A DNA stretch of 64,000 nt from Christiangramia echinicola DSM 19838. Its GTDB lineage: Bacteria > Bacteroidota > Bacteroidia > Flavobacteriales > Flavobacteriaceae. The DNA is taken from contig NZ_AUHG01000012.1 in assembly GCF_000423065.1 (NCBI RefSeq), positions 372,001-436,000 on the forward strand, written 5' to 3'. Under the pieces are notes generated by a model. That model saw nothing but the letters and a program-made list of their open reading frames with translations, had not been told where the DNA came from and did not search any database. The translations under genes were made by a program, and so were the position numbers. Shown in pieces: positions 34,911 through 43,985 of this stretch. Position 1 is the stretch's first letter, and each line of letters begins with the position of its first letter.

Positions 34911-34918
34911 TAAATTTG
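34911..34918 (+). promoter_or_regulatory. -7 box of purL
   Basis: TAAATTTG matches the consensus exactly, 33 bp before the purL ATG. It gives a leader of about 25 nt. Confidence 0.55.
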
Positions 34919-34950
34919 TGCCTTTGAAAAACAACACAAACACAACCTAA

Positions 34951-37900
34951 ATGATCCTTTTCTTCGGAAACCAAACAACCAAGATCTTTGCTGTGGAAAC
35001 ACACTCAGAACTTTCAGCTCAGGAAATTTCTAAACTCAACTGGCTTTTCGGAAATACGCAACAAATACATAAATCTGCTCTGGCAGATTTTTTTGTTGGT
35101 CCCCGTGCCGCCATGATCACTCCCTGGAGTACCAATGCAGTTGAAATTACCCAGAACATGGGCATACATGGCCTAATTAGAATCGAAGAGTTTTTAAGAG
35201 TAGATGAGCATTTTCATGATTTTGATCCCATGCTATCTCAAAAATATGAGGCGCTGGATCAGGATATTTTTGATATTCATATTAATCCTGCCCAGATCAT
35301 TGAGGTTGATGATATTGAAGCTTATAACAAACAGGAGGGTCTGGCCCTGAATTCTGAGGAAGTAGCCTACCTGCAAGGATTAGCAGATAAATTAGGTAGG
35401 AAATTGACAGACTCTGAAGTATTTGGGTTTTCTCAGGTGAATTCTGAACATTGTCGCCACAAGATCTTCAATGGAACTTTTGTGATAGATGGAGAAGAAA
35501 AATCTGAATCCTTATTCAAATTAATTAGAAAGACTTCCGAAGAAAACCCGAATGAAATAGTTTCGGCTTATAAAGATAACGTTGCCTTCGTAAAAGGTCC
35601 AAGGGTAGAACAATTTGCACCTAAGGCTCCAGATATTCCTGAATATTACCAGGTTAAAGATTTTGATTCGGTAATTTCTTTAAAAGCCGAAACCCATAAT
35701 TTCCCTACTACCGTAGAACCGTTTAACGGAGCTGCAACCGGTAGTGGTGGTGAAATTCGCGACAGACTTGCCGGTGGTAAAGGTTCACTCCCACTTGCAG
35801 GAACTGCAGTATATATGACATCTTATTCCCGATTGGAAAAAGATCGTAAATGGGAAAACGGAATGAAAGAGAGAGACTGGTTGTACCAGACTCCAATGGA
35901 TATTCTTATAAAAGCTTCTAACGGAGCTTCAGATTTTGGAAATAAATTCGGGCAGCCCTTGATCTCGGGTTCAGTTCTTACTTTTGAGCACTCAGAACAT
36001 GATCGCTCTCTTGCCTATGACAAGGTGATCATGCTTGCCGGTGGTATTGGATATGGAAAAGAGAACCAGGCCCTGAAAGACGTCCCAAATAAAGGAGATA
36101 AAATTGTTGTTCTTGGCGGTGAGAATTATAGAATTGGAATGGGTGGAGCTGCTGTATCATCTGCAGATACTGGTGCATTTAGCAGTGGTATAGAATTGAA
36201 TGCAATTCAACGATCAAATCCAGAAATGCAGAAACGTGCGGCCAATGCTGTTCGCGGAATGGTAGAGCTTGATAGAAATCCAATAGTATCTATTCACGAT
36301 CATGGTGCCGGCGGGCATCTTAACTGTCTTAGTGAACTTGTAGAGGAAAAAGGCGGAAAAATAGATCTGGACGCCTTACCAATTGGAGATCCTACCCTTT
36401 CAGCAAAAGAAATTATAGGCAATGAATCCCAGGAAAGAATGGGGTTGGTAATAGGTGAAGCCGAAATAGCCCAACTAAAAAGAGTGGCAGATCGTGAAAG
36501 ATCGCCAATGTATGAAGTAGGAAATGTGACGGGTGACTATCGATTCACTTTTGAAGGGGAAAAATCGGGACAGAAGCCGATGGATCTTGAACTTTCAGAT
36601 ATGTTTGGCAGTTCTCCTAAAACGGTAATGACCGATAAAACGATTAAAAGAAGTTATGAAGACCTAAGCTATCAAACTTCTAAGATCCATGATTACCTTA
36701 ACCAGGTTCTGCAATTAGAAGCTGTAGCCTGTAAAGACTGGTTAACCAATAAGGTAGACCGCTGTGTAACTGGAAGGGTTGCCAAACAGCAGACTGCTGG
36801 CCCCCTACAATTACCATTGAATAACTGCGGAGTTATGGCTCTGGATTATAAAGGAAAAGAAGGTGTGGCAACCTCTATTGGCCACTCCCCTATTTCTGCC
36901 TTGGTAGATCCTGTTGCTGGTTCAAAGAATTCTATTGCCGAATCTTTATCTAACCTTGTTTGGGCTCCCGTAGAAAAAGGTTTGAAATCTATTTCACTTT
37001 CGGCTAACTGGATGTGGCCTTGTAACAATGAAGGTGAAGATGCCAGATTGTATGAAGCCGTAGAAGGTATTTCGAAATTTGCCATTTCACTTGGAATAAA
37101 TGTTCCTACAGGAAAGGATTCACTTTCCATGAAACAGCGATATAAAGACGGTGAAGTGATCTCTCCCGGAACGGTGATCATTTCAGCTGCTGCACATTGT
37201 AATGATATAACCAAAGTAGTTGAACCGGTACTTCAAAAGGATGGCGGTGATATTTACTATATCAACCTTTCTCAGGATAAATTTAAACTTGGTGGTTCTT
37301 CTTTTTCACAAATTCTAAATAAAGTTGGTAGTGAAGTCCCAACCATAAAGGATGATAAAAAATTTGCCGAGACTTTCAACGCTATTCAGGAATTGATTAA
37401 AAAAGATCTTATTCTTGCCGGTCATGATGTGGCTTCGGGTGGATTGATCACAACCCTTCTGGAAATGTGCTTTGCAGATTTAAAACTTGGTGCAGATCTA
37501 AACCTATCTGCATTAGACGAAAAAGACATTATAAAACTTCTTTTCAATGAAAACTGCGGAATAGTATTTCAGGCTAAAGACAATTCAGTTGAAGAATTTT
37601 TGAATGAAAAGAAGATTGAATTTTTCAATATTGGTAAAGCAACTAATGGAGATAAATTAAATATTAAAAGTTCAGGTACAGATCTAAGTTTTGATATTTC
37701 AGAATTAAGAGACACCTGGTATAAGACATCTTTCCTTCTTGATGAGCGTCAAAGCGGAATTGACAAAGCAACGGAACGCTATCATAATTATAAGGAGCAG
37801 CCTCTGGAATTCAAGTTACCTGAACATTTCACGGGAAAATTACCAAAGCTAGATTCATCAAAACCGAAGATCAAAGCTGCGATCATACGTGAAAAAGGAT

Positions 37901-38616
37901 CAAATTCTGAAAGAGAAATGGCCAGAGCCATGTATTTAGGGGGATTTGATGTGAAAGACGTTCATATGACCGATCTTATTGCTGGAAGAGAAACCCTGGA
38001 AGATATTCAGTTTATAGCGGCAGTTGGTGGATTCTCTAATTCAGATGTATTGGGAAGTGCCAAAGGTTGGGCCGGAGCTTTCTTATATAATGAAAGAGCT
38101 AAAGAGGCTCTTGACAAATTTTTCGCTAGAAAAGATACATTATCATTAGGGGTTTGTAACGGTTGCCAGTTATTTATAGAACTTGGACTAATTAATCCAG
38201 ATCATGATCAGAAGCCGAAAATGCTTCATAATGAATCACACAAATTTGAATGTAATTTCACTTCAGTAGAGATACAGCAAAATAATTCTGTGATGCTTTC
38301 AACACTTGCAGGTTCTAAATTAGGAATATGGGCAGCACACGGAGAAGGAAAATTCAGCTTCCCTTATGAAGAAGAGAAATATAATATTGTTGGGAAATAT
38401 GGTTATGAAGGATACCCCGCAAACCCTAACGGCTCACATTATAATACTGCAGTTCTAACCGACGATTCTGGTAGACACCTGGTAATGATGCCACATTTAG
38501 AGCGTTCTACCTTTCAATGGAACTGGGCACATTATCCAGAAGGAAGAAAAGACGAAGTTTCTCCGTGGATAGAAGGATTCGTTAATGCCAGAAAATGGCT
38601 GGAAAAGAAGCAGTAA
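34951..38616 (+). CDS. purL: phosphoribosylformylglycinamidine synthase, single-chain
   Basis: A 1221-residue large-type PurL. An N-terminal PurS-like part and linker come first, then two AIRS-type halves (about residues 150-960; motifs FSQVNSEHCRHKIFNG, LKAETHNFPTTVEPFNGAATGSGGEIRD and NVPTGKDSLSM). A C-terminal glutamine amidotransferase follows (about 975-1221), with the nucleophile in LGVCNGCQL. It converts FGAR, glutamine and ATP to FGAM in purine synthesis. Length is near the E. coli enzyme (1295). It is monocistronic with its own promoter and terminator. Confidence 0.97.
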   Translation: MILFFGNQTTKIFAVETHSELSAQEISKLNWLFGNTQQIHKSALADFFVGPRAAMITPWSTNAVEITQNMGIHGLIRIEEFLRVDEHFHDFDPMLSQKYEALDQDIFDIHINPAQIIEVDDIEAYNKQEGLALNSEEVAYLQGLADKLGRKLTDSEVFGFSQVNSEHCRHKIFNGTFVIDGEEKSESLFKLIRKTSEENPNEIVSAYKDNVAFVKGPRVEQFAPKAPDIPEYYQVKDFDSVISLKAETHNFPTTVEPFNGAATGSGGEIRDRLAGGKGSLPLAGTAVYMTSYSRLEKDRKWENGMKERDWLYQTPMDILIKASNGASDFGNKFGQPLISGSVLTFEHSEHDRSLAYDKVIMLAGGIGYGKENQALKDVPNKGDKIVVLGGENYRIGMGGAAVSSADTGAFSSGIELNAIQRSNPEMQKRAANAVRGMVELDRNPIVSIHDHGAGGHLNCLSELVEEKGGKIDLDALPIGDPTLSAKEIIGNESQERMGLVIGEAEIAQLKRVADRERSPMYEVGNVTGDYRFTFEGEKSGQKPMDLELSDMFGSSPKTVMTDKTIKRSYEDLSYQTSKIHDYLNQVLQLEAVACKDWLTNKVDRCVTGRVAKQQTAGPLQLPLNNCGVMALDYKGKEGVATSIGHSPISALVDPVAGSKNSIAESLSNLVWAPVEKGLKSISLSANWMWPCNNEGEDARLYEAVEGISKFAISLGINVPTGKDSLSMKQRYKDGEVISPGTVIISAAAHCNDITKVVEPVLQKDGGDIYYINLSQDKFKLGGSSFSQILNKVGSEVPTIKDDKKFAETFNAIQELIKKDLILAGHDVASGGLITTLLEMCFADLKLGADLNLSALDEKDIIKLLFNENCGIVFQAKDNSVEEFLNEKKIEFFNIGKATNGDKLNIKSSGTDLSFDISELRDTWYKTSFLLDERQSGIDKATERYHNYKEQPLEFKLPEHFTGKLPKLDSSKPKIKAAIIREKGSNSEREMARAMYLGGFDVKDVHMTDLIAGRETLEDIQFIAAVGGFSNSDVLGSAKGWAGAFLYNERAKEALDKFFARKDTLSLGVCNGCQLFIELGLINPDHDQKPKMLHNESHKFECNFTSVEIQQNNSVMLSTLAGSKLGIWAAHGEGKFSFPYEEEKYNIVGKYGYEGYPANPNGSHYNTAVLTDDSGRHLVMMPHLERSTFQWNWAHYPEGRKDEVSPWIEGFVNARKWLEKKQ

Positions 38617-38641
38617 GCAGATATTTTTATGAATAAAATTA

Positions 38642-38671
38642 AAGGGATGTTAAAAACATCCCTTCTTTTTT
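38642..38671 (+). terminator. purL terminator
   Basis: The arms AAGGGATGTT/AACATCCCTT are followed by a T-rich run, 25 bp past the purL stop. Confidence 0.85.
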
Positions 38672-38740
38672 GCATTATCAATTTGAAGTAGCCCCCTTTT
38701 TTGCTATTTTGCACAGCACATTACTAAACTGTCCAACTTG

Positions 38741-40522
38741 ATGAATGAAATAAAACGACTCTTTGATTTCCCTTATTATCAGTTAGAAAAATTCCCTTTA
38801 GAGGAAGCACTAGCCACGAAATATGGTAACGAATGGAAAACTCTTTCTACTCAACAATATATAGATCAAGCCAATGCGATAAGCCGGGGACTTTTAAGAT
38901 TAGGTATAAAGCCTAATGATAAGATCGCAGTAATATCAACTTCGAACCGGACAGAATGGAATGTCATGGATATTGGTATCCTTCAGCTTGGTGCTCAGAA
39001 CGTGCCAATTTATCCTACGATTTCTGAAGAGGATTACGCATATGTTTTAAATCACAGCGAGGCAATCTACTGCTTTGTGTCAGACCAGGAAGTTCTTGAT
39101 AAGGTTAACCGTATTAAGTCAACTACACAACTCAAAGAGGTATATAGCTTCGACGAAATTACAGGGTGTAAAAACTGGACTGAAATTCTGAAAGACGGTG
39201 AGGACAAAGGAAATCAAGATGAAGTAGAGAAAGCAAAGGCAGCGGTTAAACCAGATGACCTTGCCACCTTAATATATACCTCTGGAACTACAGGTAAACC
39301 AAAAGGTGTGATGCTTACGCACGATAATATTGTAAGCGATGTACTGGGGAGCGCACCACGCGTACCATTTGAGCCTGGAACTTATGTAGCCTTGAGCTTT
39401 TTACCGGTGTGTCACATCTTTGAGCGCATGATTCTATATCTATATCAATACTATTCGGTTTCTATTTATTTTGCCGAATCTATAGATAAGATAAGTGACA
39501 ACCTAAAAGAGGTGAAACCACACGTAATTTCAGCTGTTCCCAGGTTACTTGAAAAGGTTTATGACAAGATTATTGCGAAAGGAACAGCCCTTGATGGTAT
39601 AAAGAAAAACCTTTTCTTCTGGGCTGTAGAATTAGGTCTGGAATATGAACCATACGGAGCTAACGGATGGTGGTATGAAACAAAATTAAATCTGGCCAGA
39701 AAAATTATTTTCTCTAAATGGAAAGAAGGTCTGGGAGGTAATATAGAACTTATAGTTTCAGGTAGTGCCGCCTTACAACCGAGGCTGGCTCGTATTTTCG
39801 CTGCTGCAGAAATTCCTGTTATGGAAGGGTATGGTCTTACTGAAACATCTCCGGTTATTGCAGTGAACGATCAACGTAACCATGGCTTTAAAATAGGAAC
39901 TGTAGGTAAGGTTTTAGATAATGTAGAGGTTAAAATAGCTGAAGATGGAGAGATCATGGCTAAAGGGCCAAACATCATGAAAGGTTATTATAAGGATGAG
40001 GAGAAAACAAGAGAGGTTCTAAAGGACGATGGTTTCTTCCATACCGGTGATATAGGTGAAATAGATAAAGATGGATTTCTTAAGATCACCGACAGGAAAA
40101 AAGAAATGTTCAAAACTTCTGGAGGTAAATATGTGGCTCCTCAGTTAATAGAGAATATCATGAAACAATCTAGATTCATAGAACAGATCATGGTAGTTGG
40201 AGATGGAGAAAAAATGCCTTCAGCTTTAATACAGCCAAATTTCGAATTTATTACAGACTGGGCGAATAGAAAAAATATTGATCTTGGTAAGGGAACAGAA
40301 ACAGATATAGCAAATAATAAATTGGTTAAAGAACGTATACAGGAAGAGGTAGATTTCTATAATCAGAAATTTGGTAAATGGGAAAGAGTAAAAACTTTTG
40401 AGCTTACTCCAGATACCTGGTCTATAGATGAAGGTCACCTTACTCCTACTATGAAACTTAAAAGACGAATTATTAGAGATCGATATTCCGATCTTTACGA
40501 AAAACTATATGGTAGATTTTAA
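38741..40522 (+). CDS. fadD: long-chain acyl-CoA synthetase
   Basis: A 593-residue AMP-forming acyl-CoA ligase of the FAA/ACSL type. The P-loop motif is YTSGTTGKPKGVMLTH (about residues 182-197), with GYGLTETSPVIAVN (adenine motif), HTGDIGEIDKDGFLKITDRKKEMFKTSGGKYVAPQLIE and a late Lys region. It activates fatty acids to acyl-CoA, supplying the beta-oxidation operon that follows. ATG 38741 was chosen over the adjoining TTG. A terminator separates it from marR, so it is a separate transcript. Confidence 0.9.
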   Translation: MNEIKRLFDFPYYQLEKFPLEEALATKYGNEWKTLSTQQYIDQANAISRGLLRLGIKPNDKIAVISTSNRTEWNVMDIGILQLGAQNVPIYPTISEEDYAYVLNHSEAIYCFVSDQEVLDKVNRIKSTTQLKEVYSFDEITGCKNWTEILKDGEDKGNQDEVEKAKAAVKPDDLATLIYTSGTTGKPKGVMLTHDNIVSDVLGSAPRVPFEPGTYVALSFLPVCHIFERMILYLYQYYSVSIYFAESIDKISDNLKEVKPHVISAVPRLLEKVYDKIIAKGTALDGIKKNLFFWAVELGLEYEPYGANGWWYETKLNLARKIIFSKWKEGLGGNIELIVSGSAALQPRLARIFAAAEIPVMEGYGLTETSPVIAVNDQRNHGFKIGTVGKVLDNVEVKIAEDGEIMAKGPNIMKGYYKDEEKTREVLKDDGFFHTGDIGEIDKDGFLKITDRKKEMFKTSGGKYVAPQLIENIMKQSRFIEQIMVVGDGEKMPSALIQPNFEFITDWANRKNIDLGKGTETDIANNKLVKERIQEEVDFYNQKFGKWERVKTFELTPDTWSIDEGHLTPTMKLKRRIIRDRYSDLYEKLYGRF

Positions 40523-40546
40523 ATTGCCATTAAGAATATGATAAAA

Positions 40547-40577
40547 AAAACTCCTCCTAACCAGAGGAGTTTTTTTG
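40547..40577 (+). terminator. fadD terminator
   Basis: The arms AAAACTCCTC/GAGGAGTTTT with a 7-nt loop are followed by a T-run, 25 bp after the fadD stop. Confidence 0.88.
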
Positions 40578-40631
40578 TTTTAAGATTATTTGGTCCGTTA
40601 ATTCAGTATATTAATATTTTTAAACGTATTT

Positions 40632-40649
40632 TATTATGCATGCATAATA
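40632..40649. promoter_or_regulatory. 18-bp perfect palindrome, putative MarR operator
   Basis: TATTATGCATGCATAATA is a perfect 18-bp dyad that occupies the -33 region of the marR promoter and ends 8 bp before its -7 box. Size and symmetry are typical for a MarR dimer site. Binding here should block RNA polymerase, giving autoregulation and control of the downstream fad genes. Confidence 0.65.
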
Positions 40650-40657
40650 TTTTTTCC

Positions 40658-40665
40658 TAACTTTG
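40658..40665 (+). promoter_or_regulatory. -7 box of the marR-fadNAE operon
   Basis: TAACTTTG matches exactly. The start point near 40672 lies 12 nt before the ATG at 40684, which rules out the earlier TTG at 40663 as a start codon. Confidence 0.6.
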
Positions 40666-40683
40666 GATTCATTCAAAATCCAG

Positions 40684-41136
40684 ATGAAAGAAAAAACGAT
40701 TGATTATGTTTTACGTGCAACCTGGATGGCCGTCTCAAAAATGTATAATGAGGAAGCCGGAAAAGCAGGAAGCACAATGGCTACAGGATTTGCCCTATTA
40801 AGTATAGATCCTGAGGACGGTACCCCATCTACTTCGCTTGGCCCTAAAATGGGAATGGAAGCCACCAGTCTTTCCAGGATTCTCAAAACTATGGAGGAAA
40901 AAGGCCTTATCATCAGGAAAAAGAATCCTAATGACGGTCGTAGTGTACTTATCTATTTAACCGAATTCGGGAAAGAGATGAGAGACTATTCAAAACGGGT
41001 TGTTCTAAGGTTTGATGAAGCCGTTAAGGAAAATGTTTCAGATAAAGATCTGAAGACCTTTATAGAAGTAGCTAATACCATACTGGAACTAATAAGCGAA
41101 AAGAAAATATATACCGAAGAAATAAGTATCAGATAA
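40684..41136 (+). CDS. MarR family transcriptional regulator
   Basis: A 150-residue winged-helix regulator. The recognition part is GMEATSLSRILKTMEEKGLIIRKKNPNDGRSVLIYLTEFG (about residues 58-97), with the wing at NPNDGRS. N- and C-terminal helices form the dimer interface. It lies first in an operon with fadN, fadA and fadE (18-bp gap to fadN), and an 18-bp palindrome overlaps its promoter. It is therefore probably the local repressor of beta-oxidation, responding to acyl-CoA or fatty acid. The effector is inferred. Confidence 0.88.
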   Translation: MKEKTIDYVLRATWMAVSKMYNEEAGKAGSTMATGFALLSIDPEDGTPSTSLGPKMGMEATSLSRILKTMEEKGLIIRKKNPNDGRSVLIYLTEFGKEMRDYSKRVVLRFDEAVKENVSDKDLKTFIEVANTILELISEKKIYTEEISIR

Positions 41137-41154
41137 AATAATAAAAACCAGAAA

Positions 41155-43560
41155 ATGAAAAGAAGGATTAATAAAGTTGCAGTTGTAGGATCCGGAATTA
41201 TGGGTAGCGGTATCGCTTGCCATTTCGCTAATATTGGCGTAGAAGTCTTACTTCTGGACATAGTTCCTCGTGAACTTAACGAAAAGGAAAAGAAAAAAGG
41301 CCTGAGCCTGGATGATAAAGTTGTTCGTAATAGAATTGTGAACGATTCACTTCAGGATTCTGTAAAATCTAAGCCCTCTCCTATTTACCATAAAGATTTT
41401 GTGAATAGAATCACAACAGGAAACCTGGAAGATGATATTTCAAAAGTTTCTGAGGTAGACTGGATCATTGAGGTGGTTGTTGAACGTCTTGATATTAAAA
41501 AACAGGTTTTTGAAAACCTTGAGAAGCACAGAAAGTCAGGAACTTTGATCACTTCAAATACTTCTGGTATTCCAATTAATTTTATGACCGAAGGTCGTAG
41601 TGATGATTTCAAGAAACATTTCTGCGGAACGCACTTCTTTAACCCACCAAGATATTTGAGGTTATTTGAGATCATTCCTGGAAAGGAAACTTCAAATGAT
41701 GTTCTTGAGTTCCTTGAGATGTACGGCGAGAAATTCCTAGGGAAAAAGGCAGTTCTGGCAAAAGACACTCCTGCATTTATAGGTAACAGAATCGGGATTT
41801 TTTCTATTATGAGTCTTTTCCATATGGTAAAGGATATGGGAATGACCATAGAAGAGGTTGATAAGCTTACCGGTCCTGTAATTGGGCGCCAGAAATCGGC
41901 AACCTTTAGAACTGTTGATGTTGTTGGATTAGATACTCTAGTTCACGTTGCAAATGGTCTACATGAAAATGTACCTAATGATGAGCAGCACGATCTGTTT
42001 GCTCTGCCCGATTTCATCAACACCATGATGGAGAACAAATGGTTAGGTAGTAAAACAGGACAGGGATTCTATAAGAAAATAAAGAAAGAAGACGGTTCAA
42101 GTGAGATCAAATCTTTAGATCTGGATACCTTAGAATATCGCGATCAGAAGAAAGCTTCCTTTGCAACACTGGAAATGACAAAAACAATCGACAATGTTGC
42201 CGATCGTTTTGAGGTGCTGGTAAATGGAAAAGATAAAGCCGGAGAATTCTACAGAAAGACTTTCTCGGCACTTTTCGCATATGTATCGAATCGTATACCA
42301 GAAATTTCAGATGAACTTTATAAGATAGACGATGCCATGAAAGCCGGTTTCGGTTGGGAACACGGTCCATTCCAGATCTGGGATGCGATTGGAGTTCAGA
42401 AAGGTATCGAAATGATGAAAGAGCAGGGTTACGAACCTGCTGCATGGGTTACTGAAATGCTGGAAAGTGGAAGCGACAGTTTCTACACCGTTAAAGAAGG
42501 AAATACCTACTATTATAATTTAGACGATAAAAAACAAACCAAAGTTCCTGGTCAGGATGCATTTATAATTCTGGACAATATCAGGGAATCTAAGGAAGTC
42601 TTCAAGAACAGCGGCGTAGTTGTCGAAGATCTTGGCGATGGAATCCTGAATGTAGAATTCAGAAGTAAAATGAATTCTATTGGTGGTGATGTTCTTGACG
42701 GTATTAATAAAGCCATAGATATTGCTGAAAAAGACTATCAGGGACTGGTTGTGGCCAATAACGGTAAAAACTTCTCTGTAGGGGCAAATATCGGGATGAT
42801 CTTTATGATGGCTGTGGAGCAGGAATATGAAGAGCTGAACATGGCGATCAAATACTTCCAGGACACCATGATGAGAATGCGCTACTCCTCTATTCCAACT
42901 GTTGCTGCACCACATGCGATGACACTTGGTGGTGGATGTGAAATGTCTTTACATGCAGATATGGTTGTTGCTGCTGCTGAAACCTACATCGGATTAGTAG
43001 AATTTGGTGTTGGTGTGATCCCCGGTGGTGGTGGAACCAAAGAAATGACGGTTAGAGCTGCAGATACTTTTCAGAAAGATGATGTAGAGCTAAACCGACT
43101 AAGGGAAAACTTCCTTACTATAGGAATGGCAAAGGTATCTACTTCAGCTTATGAAGCTTATGACCTGAACCTACTTCAGAAAGGAAAAGATATAGTGGTA
43201 GTAAATCCAGATAGACAATTGGCGATCGCTAAGAAACATGCTTTGCTAATTGCCGAAAACGGATATACTCAACCTATTGCACGTAAGGATATTAAAGTTC
43301 TTGGTAAACAGGCATTGGGTGCTTTCTTAGTGGGAACAGACCAGATGGCTGCAGGAAAATATATCAGCGAACATGATAAGAAGATCGCGAACAAACTAGC
43401 TTATGTAATGGCCGGTGGTGATCTATCATCGAATCAGTTGGTAAGTGAACAATATTTATTAGAACTGGAACGAGAAGCATTCCTATCGCTTACAGGAGAA
43501 AGAAAAACCCTGGAGCGTCTTCAGCATATGCTGAAAAAGGGGAAACCGCTACGTAATTAG
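41155..43560 (+). CDS. fadN: 3-hydroxyacyl-CoA dehydrogenase/enoyl-CoA hydratase, FadN-type
   Basis: An 801-residue bifunctional beta-oxidation enzyme. The N-terminal NAD-binding dehydrogenase starts VAVVGSGIMGSGIACHFANIGV, with HFFNPPRYLRLFEIIPG and the dehydrogenase C-domain following. The C-terminal third carries the crotonase fold (FSVGANIGMIF, TLGGGCEMSLHADMVVAAAETYIGLVEFGVGVIPGGGG). This order, dehydrogenase first and hydratase last, is that of Bacillus FadN and opposite to E. coli FadB/FadJ. Gene order fadN-fadA-fadE also matches Bacillus. Its stop codon lies within the left edge of a repeat element (GTAATTAG, 43553-43560). Confidence 0.9.
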   Translation: MKRRINKVAVVGSGIMGSGIACHFANIGVEVLLLDIVPRELNEKEKKKGLSLDDKVVRNRIVNDSLQDSVKSKPSPIYHKDFVNRITTGNLEDDISKVSEVDWIIEVVVERLDIKKQVFENLEKHRKSGTLITSNTSGIPINFMTEGRSDDFKKHFCGTHFFNPPRYLRLFEIIPGKETSNDVLEFLEMYGEKFLGKKAVLAKDTPAFIGNRIGIFSIMSLFHMVKDMGMTIEEVDKLTGPVIGRQKSATFRTVDVVGLDTLVHVANGLHENVPNDEQHDLFALPDFINTMMENKWLGSKTGQGFYKKIKKEDGSSEIKSLDLDTLEYRDQKKASFATLEMTKTIDNVADRFEVLVNGKDKAGEFYRKTFSALFAYVSNRIPEISDELYKIDDAMKAGFGWEHGPFQIWDAIGVQKGIEMMKEQGYEPAAWVTEMLESGSDSFYTVKEGNTYYYNLDDKKQTKVPGQDAFIILDNIRESKEVFKNSGVVVEDLGDGILNVEFRSKMNSIGGDVLDGINKAIDIAEKDYQGLVVANNGKNFSVGANIGMIFMMAVEQEYEELNMAIKYFQDTMMRMRYSSIPTVAAPHAMTLGGGCEMSLHADMVVAAAETYIGLVEFGVGVIPGGGGTKEMTVRAADTFQKDDVELNRLRENFLTIGMAKVSTSAYEAYDLNLLQKGKDIVVVNPDRQLAIAKKHALLIAENGYTQPIARKDIKVLGKQALGAFLVGTDQMAAGKYISEHDKKIANKLAYVMAGGDLSSNQLVSEQYLLELEREAFLSLTGERKTLERLQHMLKKGKPLRN

Positions 43561-43590
43561 TAGTTAGTATTGAGTAAAGAGTATTTAGAA
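43553..43590. repeat. left flank of the four-helix-bundle insertion
   Basis: The segment contains GTAATTAG, TTAGTATTGAG (43564-43574) and GTATTTAGAA (43581-43590). Inverted copies of the last two occur after the small gene (CTCAATACT at 43949-43957 and TTCTAAATAC at 43968-43977). The same words, GTAATTAG and TTAGTATTGAG, reappear inverted at the right end of the gene-free copy near 45250-45276. Confidence 0.6.
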
Positions 43591-43941
43591 ATGCACAAAT
43601 TAGAAGATTTAAAAGTTTGGAACAAAGCGATGAAAGTTGCTGAAGAGATTTATGTCTTGAGTTCCGGTTTTCCTTCTTCTGAAAAATTTGGCTTAACCAG
43701 CCAGATTCGAAGAAGTGCTGTTTCTATTGCTTCTAATATAGCTGAAGGGGCCGGGAGAAATACGAAAGGTGAATTCAGAAACTTTTTAAGTATTGCCAGC
43801 GGTTCTTCCTATGAACTTTTTACTCAATTAACTTTAGCTTATAAATTAAAACTTACTTCTCAGAATTTGGTGGATCCAATTTTGGAGGAAGTTGTTGAGA
43901 TTCAAAAAATGAATTACTCTTTAATAAAAACTTTAGTGTAA
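43591..43941 (+). CDS. four-helix bundle protein (23S rRNA IVS/S23 family)
   Basis: A 116-residue protein of the family first seen in 23S rRNA intervening sequences. It begins MHKLEDLKVWNKAMKVAEEIY and has the signature LTSQIRRSAVSIASNIAEGAGRN, then EFRNFLSIASGSSYELFTQL. Family members form homopentameric four-helix bundles; the diversity-generating-retroelement accessory protein Avd shares the fold. No reverse transcriptase or variable repeat is nearby. ATG 43591 is chosen because the TTG at 43570 lies inside the repeat flank. It sits between fadN and fadA, where fadA is normally adjacent, and looks like an insertion. Confidence 0.88.
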   Translation: MHKLEDLKVWNKAMKVAEEIYVLSSGFPSSEKFGLTSQIRRSAVSIASNIAEGAGRNTKGEFRNFLSIASGSSYELFTQLTLAYKLKLTSQNLVDPILEEVVEIQKMNYSLIKTLV

Positions 43942-43981
43942 TGTTTATCTCAATACTCATTACTAAATTCTAAATACTAAA
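43942..43981. repeat. right flank of the four-helix-bundle insertion
   Basis: It contains CTCAATACT (43949-43957), CATTACTAA (the complement reads TTAGTAATG) and TTCTAAATAC (43968-43977), mirroring the left flank. It ends 5 bp before the fadA ATG. Confidence 0.6.
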
Positions 43982-43985
43982 AACA

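Noticed and set aside
41385-42915. Several minus-strand open frames inside fadN
   Set aside because: All lie opposite highly conserved dehydrogenase and hydratase motifs and show no domain content.
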